A stretch of DNA of 64,000 bases from an uncultured Porphyromonadaceae bacterium (GTDB taxonomy: Bacteria; Bacteroidota; Bacteroidia; Bacteroidales; Muribaculaceae): positions 1 through 64,000 of the forward strand of contig CAMWVQ010000002.1 of assembly GCA_947177635.1 (NCBI GenBank). The letters run 5' to 3'. Numbering within the stretch: position 1 is the stretch's first letter; the number at the start of each line of letters is the position of its first letter. A model generated the notes under the pieces. It made no database searches. It had not been told where the DNA came from and was given only the letters and a program-made list of their open reading frames with translations. Both the position numbers and the translations under genes were made by a program. Shown here piece by piece: positions 1 through 9,642 of this stretch.

Positions 1-2
1 TT

Positions 3-95
3 GCCGAGAAGATGAATCTTCCGCTCGGCACCGTAAAGAGCCGCATATTCTTCGCGCGCCAGCGTCTCCAGAAGATGCTCAAAGATTACAGGTAA
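3..95 (+). CDS. ECF-type sigma-70 factor, C-terminal fragment
   Basis: Only the last 30 codons are in the window; the 5' part lies upstream. The visible residues (LPLGTVKSRIFFARQRL) match the recognition helix of sigma-70 region 4, which binds the -35-like promoter element. The family is an RNA polymerase specificity subunit, usually about 160-200 residues. The reading frame ends at TAA 93-95. With only this fragment, its regulon and partner anti-sigma factor cannot be judged. A second, unrelated ECF sigma gene begins at 63626. Confidence 0.85.
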   Translation, partial: AEKMNLPLGTVKSRIFFARQRLQKMLKDYR

Positions 96-185
96 CCTCC
101 CGGGTTGCCTGATGACCGAAATCAACGTAATTTACTTTGCTAAATACAGCAACTCATAAAAGATAGTGATATAGACATCTTGTTT

Positions 186-221
186 GGGGAGGACGACGCG
201 ATGTCGATTCTCCCCATTTTT
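186..221 (+). terminator. Probable intrinsic terminator after the sigma factor gene
   Basis: GGGGAG at 186-191 can pair with CTCCCC at 210-215, with further inner CGAC/GTCG pairing, and ATTTTT follows at 216-221. It lies about 90 bases after the sigma factor stop codon and before the hut promoter, so it would separate the two transcription units. Confidence 0.5.
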
Positions 222-240
222 GTGCCTTTTTTGAAGTGAT

Positions 241-274
241 TTTGCGTGATATTACAAATTTATCATTATATTTG
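241..274 (+). promoter_or_regulatory. Predicted promoter of the histidine utilisation operon
   Basis: TTTG at 241-244 and TATATTTG at 267-274 match the Bacteroidetes -33 and -7 elements (TTTG and TAnnTTTG) with a 22-base spacer, slightly longer than the usual 19-21. Transcription would begin near 279. This supports the ATG at 325 as the start of ftcD and not the upstream in-frame codon at 277, which would lie at or before the transcript start. Confidence 0.6.
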
Positions 275-324
275 CGGTGTTAATCCGCGAACTTTTTTGC
301 GGCATCATAATCCGTAATCTTCCC

Positions 325-2034
325 ATGGAAAAACGAATCATTGAATGTGTCCCGAATTTCAGCGAGGGACGTGACCAGCAGGTCATCAACGCAATCACTT
401 CTGCGATTACCCTTGACGGCAATGCCGAGAATGTGAAACTCCTCGATGTTGATCCCGGAGAGGCCACAAACCGCACTGTCGTTACTTTCGTCGGAGAACC
501 TGAAGCAGTTGTCGAAGCAGCTTTTCGTGGAATTGCCAAGGCCGCCGAACTGATAGATATGTCAAAGCACCACGGGGCACATCCCCGTATGGGCGCCACT
601 GATGTTTGTCCTCTTGTCCCCGTCTCCGGGGTCTCCCTTGAGGAATGCGCTGAAATGTCGCGCAAACTCGGCAAGCGTGTGGCCGAGGAACTCGGCATTC
701 CGGTATACGCCTATGAAGCCGCCGCCTTGAAACCTGAGCGCAAGAACCTTGCGGTATGCCGCAAAGGGGAATATGAGGGGCTTGCCTCCCGCCTCGGAAC
801 CGAGGATGGCGCTGATTTCGGTGACCGTCCGATGGATGATGCCGCAGCCCGCACCGGCGCGACAGCTATAGGCGCACGTGACTTCCTTATTGCCGTCAAT
901 TTCAATCTGAATACCACCTCGACCCGCAGGGCCAACGCTATTGCTTTCGATGTCAGAGAGAAAGGGCGTCCGATGCGGGAAGGTGGGAAGCTGACAGGCA
1001 AGCCGATGAAGGATGCAGACGGGAATCCGCTGATGATTCCCGGCACATTGAAGGGCACCAAGGCAATCGGATGGTTTATCGATGAGTATGGCATAGCCCA
1101 GGTGTCGATGAATATCACGGATTCAACCCAGACTTCGCTCCACAAGGCATTCGACGAGGTGTCACGAGCCGCCCTTGAAAGGGGGGTGAGAGTTACCGGC
1201 ACCGAGATAGTCGGCCTTGTCCCCAAAAAGGCCATAATTGAGGCTGGAAAGCATTACCTGCGCCTCCAGCAACGTTCCCTCGGAATCCCTGAAAAGGAAA
1301 TCATAAAGATTGCTGTCAAATCGATGGGGCTTGACGAACTCAAGCCGTTCATCCCTTCCGAGAAAATCGTGGAGGATATGGTGGCTTCCGGTGAGACTGC
1401 GGGGAAAAAGCTCGTGGATATGACATGTGCCGACTTCGCAGACGAGACCGCTTCCGAGTCTCCTGCTCCTGGAGGAGGTTCCATATCCGCCTATATGGGC
1501 GCGCTGGGCGCGGCGTTGGGCACGATGGTAGCCAACTTGTCTGCCCATAAGCCCGGATGGGATGACCAGTGGGAGATGTTCTCTGACCACGCCGAAAAGG
1601 GCCGTGATATACAGCTCCGTCTTATGCGCCTTGTCGATGAGGACACCGAGGCGTTTAACCGCATTATGGCGGTATTCTCCATGCCCAAAGCAACTTCCGA
1701 GGAGAAGGAGGCGCGGGCTGCCGCCCTTGAAGCAGCCACGATACATGCTGCCGAGATTCCCTTGCAGACAATGAAGACCGCATTCGAGGCTTTTGACCTT
1801 CTCGAGGCGATGGCCCGGGAGGGAAATCCCAATTCGGTGAGTGATGTCGGTGTCGGCGCCCTGGCCGTGAGGTCTGCAATCCTTGGTGCGCAGCTCAATG
1901 TGAAAATCAACGCCGCCGGAATCAAGGACAGGACTGTCGCCCAGCAGCTGATTGATGATGCCGAGGAAATTGCCGCATATGCCTCGTCAAGAGAGCAAGG
2001 TATCCTCAACATAGTCAACGCGGTGATTGAATAA
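325..2034 (+). CDS. ftcD: Bifunctional glutamate formimidoyltransferase / formiminotetrahydrofolate cyclodeaminase
   Basis: A 569-residue fusion catalysing the last steps of histidine breakdown. The formimino group of formiminoglutamate is moved to tetrahydrofolate, giving glutamate, and the cyclodeaminase half releases ammonia to form 5,10-methenyl-THF. The N-terminal half (about 1-330) starts EKRIIECVPNFSEG and carries KHHGAHPRMGA, with H82 at the place of the catalytic histidine of the family. The cyclodeaminase half begins near residue 360 (TCADFADETASESPAPGGGS). ATG 325 was chosen because it is the conserved family start and lies downstream of the predicted promoter. The stop codon directly abuts the hutU ATG, indicating translational coupling. 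Many bacteria encode the two halves as separate genes; the fusion recalls the animal enzyme. The family assignment is very secure. Confidence 0.95.
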   Translation: MEKRIIECVPNFSEGRDQQVINAITSAITLDGNAENVKLLDVDPGEATNRTVVTFVGEPEAVVEAAFRGIAKAAELIDMSKHHGAHPRMGATDVCPLVPVSGVSLEECAEMSRKLGKRVAEELGIPVYAYEAAALKPERKNLAVCRKGEYEGLASRLGTEDGADFGDRPMDDAAARTGATAIGARDFLIAVNFNLNTTSTRRANAIAFDVREKGRPMREGGKLTGKPMKDADGNPLMIPGTLKGTKAIGWFIDEYGIAQVSMNITDSTQTSLHKAFDEVSRAALERGVRVTGTEIVGLVPKKAIIEAGKHYLRLQQRSLGIPEKEIIKIAVKSMGLDELKPFIPSEKIVEDMVASGETAGKKLVDMTCADFADETASESPAPGGGSISAYMGALGAALGTMVANLSAHKPGWDDQWEMFSDHAEKGRDIQLRLMRLVDEDTEAFNRIMAVFSMPKATSEEKEARAAALEAATIHAAEIPLQTMKTAFEAFDLLEAMAREGNPNSVSDVGVGALAVRSAILGAQLNVKINAAGIKDRTVAQQLIDDAEEIAAYASSREQGILNIVNAVIE

Positions 2035-4077
2035 ATGACCATTAACACAAGACTGATGACCCCAGAAGATTTCAAAAAAGATATCATGGGAGGGATTCCT
2101 TCCCCACTCCCCTCCCCCCGTCCTTATGACCCGGATGTCAACCACGCCCCGCGCCGCAAGGATATACTGACTCCTGCCGAGAAGGAGCTGGCTTTGCGTA
2201 ACGCGTTGCGGTATTTCCCGCCTGAGACCCATGCCGAACTGGCTCCCGAGTTCGCCCGCGAGCTGGCTGACTACGGTCGTATCTATATGTATCGTCTGCG
2301 TCCGCATTATGAGATGAAGGCGAGGCATATCGACGAATACCCGGCCCGTTCGCGACAGGCTGCCGCTATCATGATGATGATTCAGAACAATCTCGATCCT
2401 GCGGTGGCCCAGCATCCCCACGAACTGATTACCTATGGAGGAAACGGTGCCGTATTCCAGAACTGGGCCCAATACCGCCTGGTTATGAAATATCTCAGCG
2501 AAATGACCGACGAGCAGACTTTGGTCATGTATTCAGGTCATCCCCTGGGCCTGTTCCCCTCCCATCCCGGTGCGCCGAGGGTTGTCGTGACCAACGGAAT
2601 GGTGATACCCAACTACTCCAAGCCTGATGACTGGGAACGCTTCAATGCTCTCGGTGTCTCGCAGTATGGCCAGATGACCGCAGGCTCGTATATGTATATC
2701 GGGCCGCAGGGAATTGTTCACGGCACCACCATCACGGTGCTGAATGCTGGCCGCGCGCATCTTCCCGAAGGTGAGGAATCCCTCAAAGGGATGCTGTTTG
2801 TCACTGCCGGTCTCGGAGGCATGTCTGGTGCCCAGCCGAAAGCGGGCAACATATCAGGCGTGGTCAGTGTCACAGCTGAAATCAATCCCGCAGCAGTTGA
2901 GAAACGCCACAACCAAGGATGGGTTGACGAAGTCCACACCTCCCTTGATGAACTCATAGATAGAATCCGCAGGGCCGTAGAAGCCAAGGAGGTGGTATCG
3001 CTGGCCTATCAGGGAAATGTGGTTGATCTTTGGGAACGTCTCGCCGATGAGGAGATTACAGTCAACCTCGGCTCCGACCAGACATCATTACATAATCCCT
3101 GGGCCGGCGGATATTATCCGGTGGGCTACAGCTATGAGGAATCCCGCAGGATGATGGCCGAAGAGCCTGAAAAATTCCGTGCGGCGGTCGAAGAATCGCT
3201 GCGTCGTCAGGTTGCAGCCATAAACAAGCTTGCCGACAAGGGGATGTATTTCTTTGATTATGGAAATGCTTTCCTGCTGGAATCGTCACGTGCAGGTGCT
3301 GATGTCGTTAAGGCTGACGGCTCGTTCCGCTATCCGTCTTATGTTCAGGACATAATGGGGCCGAAATTCTTCGATTACGGTTTCGGGCCGTTCAGGTGGG
3401 TATGCACCTCTTGTGATGCTGCCGACCTGGCAAAAACCGACGAGATTGCAGCGAGAGTCCTTGAAGAGATGCTCGCGGAGGCTCCTGGGGACATCAGAGG
3501 CCAGCTTGCCGACAATCTCCATTGGATTAAGGAAGCCGCCGCCAACCATCTTGTGGTAGGTTCGCAGGCACGAATACTCTATGCAGACTCCGAAGGTCGC
3601 ACTCGTATCGCGTTGGCGTTCAACGAAGCTATCCGGAATGGGGAAATCTCAGCTCCGATAGTCCTGGGCCGTGACCATCACGATGTGTCCGGCACGGATT
3701 CCCCCTACCGTGAGACGTCAAATATCACAGACGGCTCACAGTTCACTGCCGATATGGCCGTTCAGAATGTCATCGGTGACTCATTCCGCGGAGCCACATG
3801 GGTGTCGCTTCACAACGGCGGCGGTGTTGGTTGGGGTGAAGTAATCAACGGCGGATTCGGAATGGTGATAGATGGCTCTGAAGAGGCTGACCGCCGCATA
3901 CGCGGTATGCTCCTCTGGGATGTCAACAATGGTATCGCCCGCCGTTCCTGGGGACGTAACCAGGGAGCGATGGATGCTATCCGCCGCGAGATGAACCGCA
4001 CTCCGGGCCTGCAGGTGACCATCCCCAACATCGCCGATGATAATCTCATCGCCTCCGCCCTTTCAAATCTTTCCTGA
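2035..4077 (+). CDS. hutU: Urocanate hydratase (urocanase)
   Basis: Converts urocanate to 4-imidazolone-5-propanoate using tightly bound NAD+ as an electrophile, the second step of histidine degradation, in the cytosol. The protein has 680 residues, longer than the roughly 555-residue proteobacterial enzyme and close to the long form also found in animals. Recognisable stretches are SGHPLGLFPSHPGAPR, the NAD-site motif GLGGMSGAQPKA, LGSDQTSLHNP, WVCTSCDAADL and the C-terminal RDHHDVSGTDSPYRETS. The ATG follows the ftcD stop without a single spacer base, so both are on one transcript. The gene order ftcD-hutU-hutH-hutI places a complete four-step pathway here. Confidence 0.96.
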   Translation: MTINTRLMTPEDFKKDIMGGIPSPLPSPRPYDPDVNHAPRRKDILTPAEKELALRNALRYFPPETHAELAPEFARELADYGRIYMYRLRPHYEMKARHIDEYPARSRQAAAIMMMIQNNLDPAVAQHPHELITYGGNGAVFQNWAQYRLVMKYLSEMTDEQTLVMYSGHPLGLFPSHPGAPRVVVTNGMVIPNYSKPDDWERFNALGVSQYGQMTAGSYMYIGPQGIVHGTTITVLNAGRAHLPEGEESLKGMLFVTAGLGGMSGAQPKAGNISGVVSVTAEINPAAVEKRHNQGWVDEVHTSLDELIDRIRRAVEAKEVVSLAYQGNVVDLWERLADEEITVNLGSDQTSLHNPWAGGYYPVGYSYEESRRMMAEEPEKFRAAVEESLRRQVAAINKLADKGMYFFDYGNAFLLESSRAGADVVKADGSFRYPSYVQDIMGPKFFDYGFGPFRWVCTSCDAADLAKTDEIAARVLEEMLAEAPGDIRGQLADNLHWIKEAAANHLVVGSQARILYADSEGRTRIALAFNEAIRNGEISAPIVLGRDHHDVSGTDSPYRETSNITDGSQFTADMAVQNVIGDSFRGATWVSLHNGGGVGWGEVINGGFGMVIDGSEEADRRIRGMLLWDVNNGIARRSWGRNQGAMDAIRREMNRTPGLQVTIPNIADDNLIASALSNLS

Positions 4078-4095
4078 CAAAAACAAATCACAGAT

Positions 4096-5592
4096 ATGGA
4101 CCATCATCATTCCAACTGTCATTATATCTCATCTGAATTGCTGACAATCGAGCGTGTCGGTGAAATCCTTGACAAGAAAATGAAGCTCGCTCTCAGCGAG
4201 GAAGCTAAAAAGCGTATATCCCATTGCCGGGAGTTCCTTGACAAGAAGATGGAGACCGCTGCTGATCCGATTTATGGCATAACCACCGGATTCGGTTCGC
4301 TCTGTAACATCTCGATTGACAGCCACCAGTTGTCGGAATTGCAGAAAAACCTCGTGATGAGCCATTCATGCGGAATCGGCGAAGAGGTTTGCGACGATGT
4401 TGTCAGACTCATGCTGCTGCTTAAGGCTCAGTCATTGAGCTATGGCAACTCCGGTGTGCAGCTCGCGACCGTAAACCGTCTGCTGGATTTTTACAATGAA
4501 GACATCCTCCCTGTGGTTTATACCCAAGGTTCGCTTGGGGCTTCGGGCGACCTCGCTCCGCTTGCCCATCTGTCACTCCCGCTGCTCGGGCTCGGACAGG
4601 TGAAGTACAAGGGGGAGAAACGCGACTCGGCGGAAGTGCTTGCCATCATGGGGTGGGAGCCTATGACACTGCAGTCAAAAGAGGGCCTCGCCTTGCTCAA
4701 CGGCACACAGTTCATGAGTGCCCACGGCGTTTATGCGCTCCTTAAAAGCGCGCGTCTTTTACGGCTCGCCGACAAAATCGGGGCGATGTCTCTCGAAGCT
4801 TTCGACGGACGTCCGGAGCCGTTTGGCAAGGAGGTCAATGAGGTCAGGAACCATGCCGGACAGATTCAGACCGCGGCTCAGTTTCGCGAACTGCTGAAAG
4901 ACAGCCGTCTCGCATCCCGTAAAAAAGCCCATGTGCAGGATCCCTACTCCTTCAGGTGTATTCCCCAGGTGCATGGGGCGGCGAAAGACACTTTCCGTTT
5001 CGTATGGGACAGATTGCAGGAGGAAATCAACGCGCCGACAGACAATCCCACCATATTCCCCGATGAAGACCTGATTGTGTCCGCAGGAAATTTCCATGGC
5101 GAGCCGATAGCGTTGCCGATGGATTTCCTGGCAGTAGCAATGGCGGAAATCTCGAATATCTCCGAACGCCGCATCTACAAGCTGATTTCCGGCGTAAGAG
5201 GTTTGCCCTCGTTCCTCGTTGCCAAACCGGGCCTTAACAGCGGGTTTATGATTCCCCAGTACTCGGCCGCTTCGATTGTCAGCCAGTCGAAAGGACTGTG
5301 CTGGCCCAACAGTGTGGATTCCATCCCCTCGTCTCAAGGGCAGGAAGACCATGTGTCCATGGGTGCCAACTCCGCGACGAAACTTCTCAGGGTGGTTGAC
5401 AATACCGAGCGTGTGCTTGCGATTGAATTGCTCAATGCGGCTCAGGCACTCGACTTCCGTGGAGTCGCCGATGCCTCTCCCGTTCTGGCTGAGTGGCACA
5501 AGGAATACCGTCAGGTGGTGCCATTCATCGAGAATGACTGTGTGATGCACCCCTGGATTGAAGCCTCCGTTGATTTTCTTCGCCGTAGCTGA
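4096..5592 (+). CDS. hutH: Histidine ammonia-lyase
   Basis: Removes ammonia from L-histidine to give urocanate, the entry step of the pathway. The 498-residue protein has the Ala149-Ser150-Gly151 triad inside GSLGASGDLAPLAHL; in this family the triad cyclises spontaneously into the MIO electrophile. The N-terminal YGITTGFGSL block has the catalytic-loop tyrosine at about residue 60. GNFHGEP and SSQGQEDHVSMG are further family blocks. The start is 18 bases after the hutU stop. The N-terminus carries three histidines right after Met (MDHHHSNCH), unusual but possibly fortuitous. No regulator gene of the HutC type is present nearby, so control presumably acts at the promoter upstream of ftcD. Confidence 0.96.
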   Translation: MDHHHSNCHYISSELLTIERVGEILDKKMKLALSEEAKKRISHCREFLDKKMETAADPIYGITTGFGSLCNISIDSHQLSELQKNLVMSHSCGIGEEVCDDVVRLMLLLKAQSLSYGNSGVQLATVNRLLDFYNEDILPVVYTQGSLGASGDLAPLAHLSLPLLGLGQVKYKGEKRDSAEVLAIMGWEPMTLQSKEGLALLNGTQFMSAHGVYALLKSARLLRLADKIGAMSLEAFDGRPEPFGKEVNEVRNHAGQIQTAAQFRELLKDSRLASRKKAHVQDPYSFRCIPQVHGAAKDTFRFVWDRLQEEINAPTDNPTIFPDEDLIVSAGNFHGEPIALPMDFLAVAMAEISNISERRIYKLISGVRGLPSFLVAKPGLNSGFMIPQYSAASIVSQSKGLCWPNSVDSIPSSQGQEDHVSMGANSATKLLRVVDNTERVLAIELLNAAQALDFRGVADASPVLAEWHKEYRQVVPFIENDCVMHPWIEASVDFLRRS

Positions 5593-5594
5593 TT

Positions 5595-6851
5595 ATGAAG
5601 TCTTCCAACCGGTTGCTTATAAAGAATATCGGGATGCTCGTGGGCGCGTATGAATGCGCCCCGGGCGTTCTGCGAGGCCTGGCGATGAACAGTGTGCCAA
5701 TGCTGGCAGACGCGTGGGTCGCTGTTGAAGGAGATCGGATAGAGGGTTTCGGCCCGATGTCTGACGCTCCGTCTGAAGATGGATTCCACCAGGTTGTGGA
5801 CGCCTGCCATGGATGGTTGTTCCCCTGTTTTTGTGACTCGCATACCCATCTGGTTTATGCCGGAAGCCGAGAGGGGGAATTCCGCGACAAAATCGCCGGA
5901 ATGTCATATGAGGAGATTGCCCGTCGTGGAGGCGGAATACTGAATTCCTCTGATTTGCTGAATGAGACATCAGAGGATGAATTGTTTGAGGCCGCTTCAC
6001 GACGGTTGAGGCAATGCGCCGCCGGAGGTACCGGAGCCATAGAAATCAAGAGCGGTTACGGACTGACTGTCGACGGCGAACTGAAAATGCTTCGTGTCAT
6101 CAAGCGTCTACGCGAAGTATTCCAAATGCTTGAGATTCGTGCCACATTCCTTGGTGCCCATGCTGTCGGACGTGCTTATTCAGGTCGCCAGGGAGAATAT
6201 GTGGATATGCTAATTGACGAGCTCCTTCCGAAGGTCGCAGCCGAGCATCTTGCTGATTATGTGGATGTGTTCTGCGATGAAGGTTTCTTTACTGTTGAGG
6301 AGACAGCCCGCATTCTTGGAGCTGCATCAAGATTTGGAATACGGGGTAAAATCCATGCCAACGAGCTCGCCGTGTCCGGCGGGGTGCAGGTCGGGGTGGA
6401 ATATGGCGCCCTTTCGGTAGATCATCTCGAACGGATAACGGATGAGGAGATAGTTGCGCTTGCCGGTTCCTCAACGATGCCGACTATGTTGCCCGGAGCG
6501 TCATTCTTCCTTGGCATACCCTACGGCAAAGGGCGCCAGGTGATTGATGCCGGTTTGCCTCTGGCTTTGGCCTCCGATTATAATCCGGGCAGTTCCCCCT
6601 CCGGCTCTATGCGTTTTGTGGCCTCACTCGGATGTATAAAGATGAAACTCACTCCGGAGGAGTCTCTCAATGCGGTTACCGTTAATGGGGCTGCCGCGCT
6701 CGGAGTGTCTGATATGGGTGCGATTTTCCCCGGAGCGTATGCGTCTGTGTTTATCACCACTCCCCTTCCGTCTTTGGCCTATCTGCAATATGCCTATACC
6801 GAGCCACTGATTACCAGGGTAATACTTAAAGGCCAATCTTTGCCGGCCTGA
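5595..6851 (+). CDS. hutI: Imidazolonepropionase
   Basis: Hydrolyses 4-imidazolone-5-propanoate to N-formimino-L-glutamate, the third step. It is a metal-dependent amidohydrolase of 418 residues, normal for the family. The metal-binding HTH pair is at H83 and H85 (CDSHTHLVYAG). Other family blocks are GAIEIKSGYGLT, FLGAHAVG, HANELAVSGG and ASDYNPGSSPSGSM, the last carrying the metal-binding aspartate. The ATG starts two bases after the hutH stop, and the gene closes the operon before the bidirectional hairpin at 6871-6909. Confidence 0.96.
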   Translation: MKSSNRLLIKNIGMLVGAYECAPGVLRGLAMNSVPMLADAWVAVEGDRIEGFGPMSDAPSEDGFHQVVDACHGWLFPCFCDSHTHLVYAGSREGEFRDKIAGMSYEEIARRGGGILNSSDLLNETSEDELFEAASRRLRQCAAGGTGAIEIKSGYGLTVDGELKMLRVIKRLREVFQMLEIRATFLGAHAVGRAYSGRQGEYVDMLIDELLPKVAAEHLADYVDVFCDEGFFTVEETARILGAASRFGIRGKIHANELAVSGGVQVGVEYGALSVDHLERITDEEIVALAGSSTMPTMLPGASFFLGIPYGKGRQVIDAGLPLALASDYNPGSSPSGSMRFVASLGCIKMKLTPEESLNAVTVNGAAALGVSDMGAIFPGAYASVFITTPLPSLAYLQYAYTEPLITRVILKGQSLPA

Positions 6852-6870
6852 TAAGACTATAGCTTGATTA

Positions 6871-6909
6871 CAGTGAGGCCAGCCGATTGAATACCGGCTG
6901 GCCTCGCTG
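6871..6909. terminator. Hairpin between convergent genes, probable bidirectional terminator
   Basis: GAGGCCAGCCG at 6875-6885 pairs perfectly with CGGCTGGCCTC at 6895-6905, and the stem extends through CAG/CTG at the outside with one T-G wobble. It lies between the end of hutI and the end of the minus-strand glycosyltransferase gene. No long T run follows on either strand. Confidence 0.7.
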
Positions 6910-6925
6910 TGTATCGTGTCTGTCG

Positions 6926-8065
6926 TCAGGAATTGTAGATATAGTCAATCAACAGGTCAAGGTCAGATTCCTGGCGGGCCTTTACGATGTCGAAACGTTT
7001 TTCTCCCAATGCCGACAGCTCTTTGTGGTATTCGGGATTAAGAACCCTTATGATTCTCATCTGCATCTCCTCTATGTCATATGGATTGAAATACAATGCC
7101 CCGTCTCCACAGATTTCGGCAACGGATGTCACCGGGGAAGCGAGAACCGGTACTCCGAACCTCATCGCTTCAAGCGGCGGGTAGCCGAAGCCCTCGTTGA
7201 GGGTCGGATAAATGAAGCAGAACGCGTCGCGGTACAACGCCGCCAGCTGGTCGTCATCGACATATCCCGGGAACTCGAACTTGTCGGGGTTCCTGAGCTT
7301 GTAACGGAAGACGGATGAGTCTCTCACTCCGGTTACAACAGTCTTTGTGTCGGCTATGATTCCATCTGAATAAAGACGGTCAAGAGCGATTATTGCTCTG
7401 AGGTTGTTCTTTTCCCAACGGTTGCCGCTGACAAGCAGGAAATATTTGTCGTCACGGATGGCAGGTGCCGGCTCGACATTGGCTGTGCAAGGGCTGTAAA
7501 AGACGTTGATGTCGTTCTTGCGTTGGCGCGGGAAAAACAGCTGTATGGATGATTTGGACTGTTCGGAGACGGTCACATATCTGACCGCGTCGTTTTCAAA
7601 ATATTGCTGCACACCATTCCATTTCCTACGTTTCCATTTCTTTGGGAACAGAGTGAACAGCAGCTGTTTTACCGTTCCTCTTAGATTGGTTTTGTATCGG
7701 AATGCAAATTTGTCGGCCGGGAGCTCAAGATCGCGCAGACCGTGAATGGTGCTTACTATGCGGCAACCGGAGAGGCGAGCAAGTTCGGGTAACTGCAGAG
7801 GGGTGTAGAAGACTTGCGCGCCGGTTTTGTCGACAAAGTGCTGCATCGGTTTTCCGGAAGCGAGGTCGTGCAAAGTTATGCCTTTGTCACGGCATAGCTT
7901 CTCAAGTTCGGGATTGAACCATTTCGATGAGTCGTAGACGGCTTCGACAGGCAGATTACGTTCAACGATACGTTTGAACACGATTTCTCCATAGATGCCG
8001 CCCCCATGACGTTTGACAGTGGCTGTCGGTTGGGTGCGCTCGAGATTGAACAGCAGTTTTGCCAT
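6926..8065 (-). CDS. Glycosyltransferase family 4 protein
   Basis: A 379-residue retaining GT-B fold glycosyltransferase. The C-terminal half shows the nucleotide-sugar site typical of PF00534: FLLVSGNRWEKNNLRAI and YPTLNEGFGYPPLEAM, with the E-x7-E pattern, then PVLASPVTSVAEICGDGAL. The start at 8065 (MAKLLFNLERTQ) is preferred over an in-frame codon at 8131 because the latter would run across the perfect palindrome at 8085-8120 and into proS. It lies downstream of proS and apart from the polysaccharide operon, so its acceptor and sugar cannot be inferred. A mannosyltransferase-like role is possible but unproven. Confidence 0.85.
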   Translation of the reverse strand: MAKLLFNLERTQPTATVKRHGGGIYGEIVFKRIVERNLPVEAVYDSSKWFNPELEKLCRDKGITLHDLASGKPMQHFVDKTGAQVFYTPLQLPELARLSGCRIVSTIHGLRDLELPADKFAFRYKTNLRGTVKQLLFTLFPKKWKRRKWNGVQQYFENDAVRYVTVSEQSKSSIQLFFPRQRKNDINVFYSPCTANVEPAPAIRDDKYFLLVSGNRWEKNNLRAIIALDRLYSDGIIADTKTVVTGVRDSSVFRYKLRNPDKFEFPGYVDDDQLAALYRDAFCFIYPTLNEGFGYPPLEAMRFGVPVLASPVTSVAEICGDGALYFNPYDIEEMQMRIIRVLNPEYHKELSALGEKRFDIVKARQESDLDLLIDYIYNS

Positions 8066-8084
8066 ATGCCGGTTGAATGATATG

Positions 8085-8120
8085 ATTGTGGCTGTCCGGA
8101 TTAATCCGGACAGCCACAAT
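8085..8120 (-). terminator. Perfect 36-bp palindrome, probable terminator of proS
   Basis: ATTGTGGCTGTCCGGATT is followed directly by its exact reverse complement, giving 18-bp arms with no spacer (the tightest bases would form the loop). It begins 8 bases after the proS stop on the minus strand and precedes the glycosyltransferase start by 20 bases. There is no real T tract, so termination may be incomplete. Confidence 0.7.
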
Positions 8121-8127
8121 AAGTGAA

Positions 8128-9609
8128 TCAATAATTACGGGCGAAGATTACGCGCTGGGCAGAGGGTTTGCCGGTCACCATACATTTGCCCGGAGTCTTG
8201 TCTCCGTTGAGGGGGATGCATCGTATGGTAGCCTTGGTCTCGGCCTTGACCTTCTCCTCGGTCTCGGGAGTGCCGTCCCAGTGGCAAAGCAGGAATCCGC
8301 CTTTCTCGATTTCAACCTTGAATTCCTCGTAGGAATTGACCTCACGGGTCATCTCCTGACGATGTTTGAGGGCCTTGTCGTAGATGTTCTGCTGGATATC
8401 CTCAAGCAGCCCCTGAATGAATTTGGCGATGCCTTCGAGCGGTTCGACCTGTTTCTCCAGGGTGTCGCGGCGCATAAGCTCGACTGTTCCGTTCTCAAGG
8501 TCACGGGCACCGATGGCGAGACGAACGGGCACACCCTTGAGTTCATAGTCGGCGAACTTGAAGCCGGGGCGGCGGTTGTCGGCATCGTCATACTTGACGC
8601 GGATACCCAACCCGCGCAACTCGTCGATGATGGGGTTGACGGCTGCGGTGATGGCGTCGCGCTGCTCGTTGTTCTTGTAGATGGGGACAATTACGACATG
8701 GATAGGCGCGATGTGAGGAGGCAGCACCAGACCGTTGTCATCGGAGTGGGCCATGATCATGGCTCCCATCAGACGGGTGGAGACGCCCCAGGAGGTAGCC
8801 CACACATATTCCGGCTGGTTGTCGCGGTTGACGAAGGTAACATCGAATGCCTTAGCGAAATTCTGTCCCAGGAAGTGGCTTGTACCCGACTGGAGGGCCT
8901 TGCCGTCCTGCATCATCGCCTCGATGGTGTAGGTGTCGATTGCTCCTGCGAAACGCTCGTTCGCGCTCTTCACACCGGTGATGACCGGAATGCCGAGGTA
9001 CTTCTCTGCGAATTCGCGGTAAACCTCCAGCATCTCCTTGGTCTTGGCCTCGGCTTCCTCACGGGTGGCGTGGGCGGTGTGGCCTTCCTGCCAGAGGAAT
9101 TCGCTTGTGCGGAGGAACATGCGGGTACGCATCTCCCAACGCATCACATTGGCCCACTGGTTGCAGAGGATGGGGAGATCTCTGTAAGAGTTAATCCAGT
9201 TGCGGTAGGTGTTCCAGATGATGGTCTCTGAGGTGGGACGGATAATCAGTTCCTCTTCCAGACGGGCGTCAGGGTCTACAACCACCCCTGTGCCGTTGGG
9301 GTCGTTCTTCAGGCGGTAGTGGGTCACAACCGCGCACTCTTTGGCGAAGCCTTCCACATGCTCGGCCTCCTTGCAGAGGAATGATTTCGGGATGAGAAGG
9401 GGAAAATAGGCGTTCTGGACGCCGGTTGCCTTGAACATCTCGTCAAGGGTATGCTGCATGCGTTCCCAGATGGCGTAACCGTAGGGCTTGATTATCATAC
9501 AGCCTCTGACCGGCGACTGCTCAGCCAGGTCGGCTTTGATTACCAGGTCGTTATACCATTGGGAATAGTTGTCCGCACGTTTTGTGAGGTCTTTAAGTTC
9601 TTTTGCCAT
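8128..9609 (-). CDS. proS: Prolyl-tRNA synthetase (archaeal/eukaryotic-like class)
   Basis: Charges tRNA-Pro with proline in the cytosol. The 493-residue length, the absence of the bacterial editing insert and the ending around an aromatic C-terminus (FARNY) identify the shorter archaeal/eukaryotic-type (ProS type 3) enzyme, which is usual in Bacteroidetes. Class II motifs are visible: RPTSE at 124-128 and [24 protein letters not shown] spanning about 157-180, both in the catalytic core. The start [19 protein letters not shown] fits the family. A good promoter lies at 9643-9673 and a palindromic terminator at 8085-8120, so the gene looks monocistronic. Confidence 0.97.
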   Translation of the reverse strand: MAKELKDLTKRADNYSQWYNDLVIKADLAEQSPVRGCMIIKPYGYAIWERMQHTLDEMFKATGVQNAYFPLLIPKSFLCKEAEHVEGFAKECAVVTHYRLKNDPNGTGVVVDPDARLEEELIIRPTSETIIWNTYRNWINSYRDLPILCNQWANVMRWEMRTRMFLRTSEFLWQEGHTAHATREEAEAKTKEMLEVYREFAEKYLGIPVITGVKSANERFAGAIDTYTIEAMMQDGKALQSGTSHFLGQNFAKAFDVTFVNRDNQPEYVWATSWGVSTRLMGAMIMAHSDDNGLVLPPHIAPIHVVIVPIYKNNEQRDAITAAVNPIIDELRGLGIRVKYDDADNRRPGFKFADYELKGVPVRLAIGARDLENGTVELMRRDTLEKQVEPLEGIAKFIQGLLEDIQQNIYDKALKHRQEMTREVNSYEEFKVEIEKGGFLLCHWDGTPETEEKVKAETKATIRCIPLNGDKTPGKCMVTGKPSAQRVIFARNY

Positions 9610-9642
9610 TGCAGAAATATGATTTCCGGTTGAATTTTACCG

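Noticed and set aside
8086..9231. Plus-strand open frame of about 381 codons opposite proS
   Set aside because: It overlaps a highly conserved synthetase gene and begins inside the palindrome at 8085-8120; no family motif is visible.
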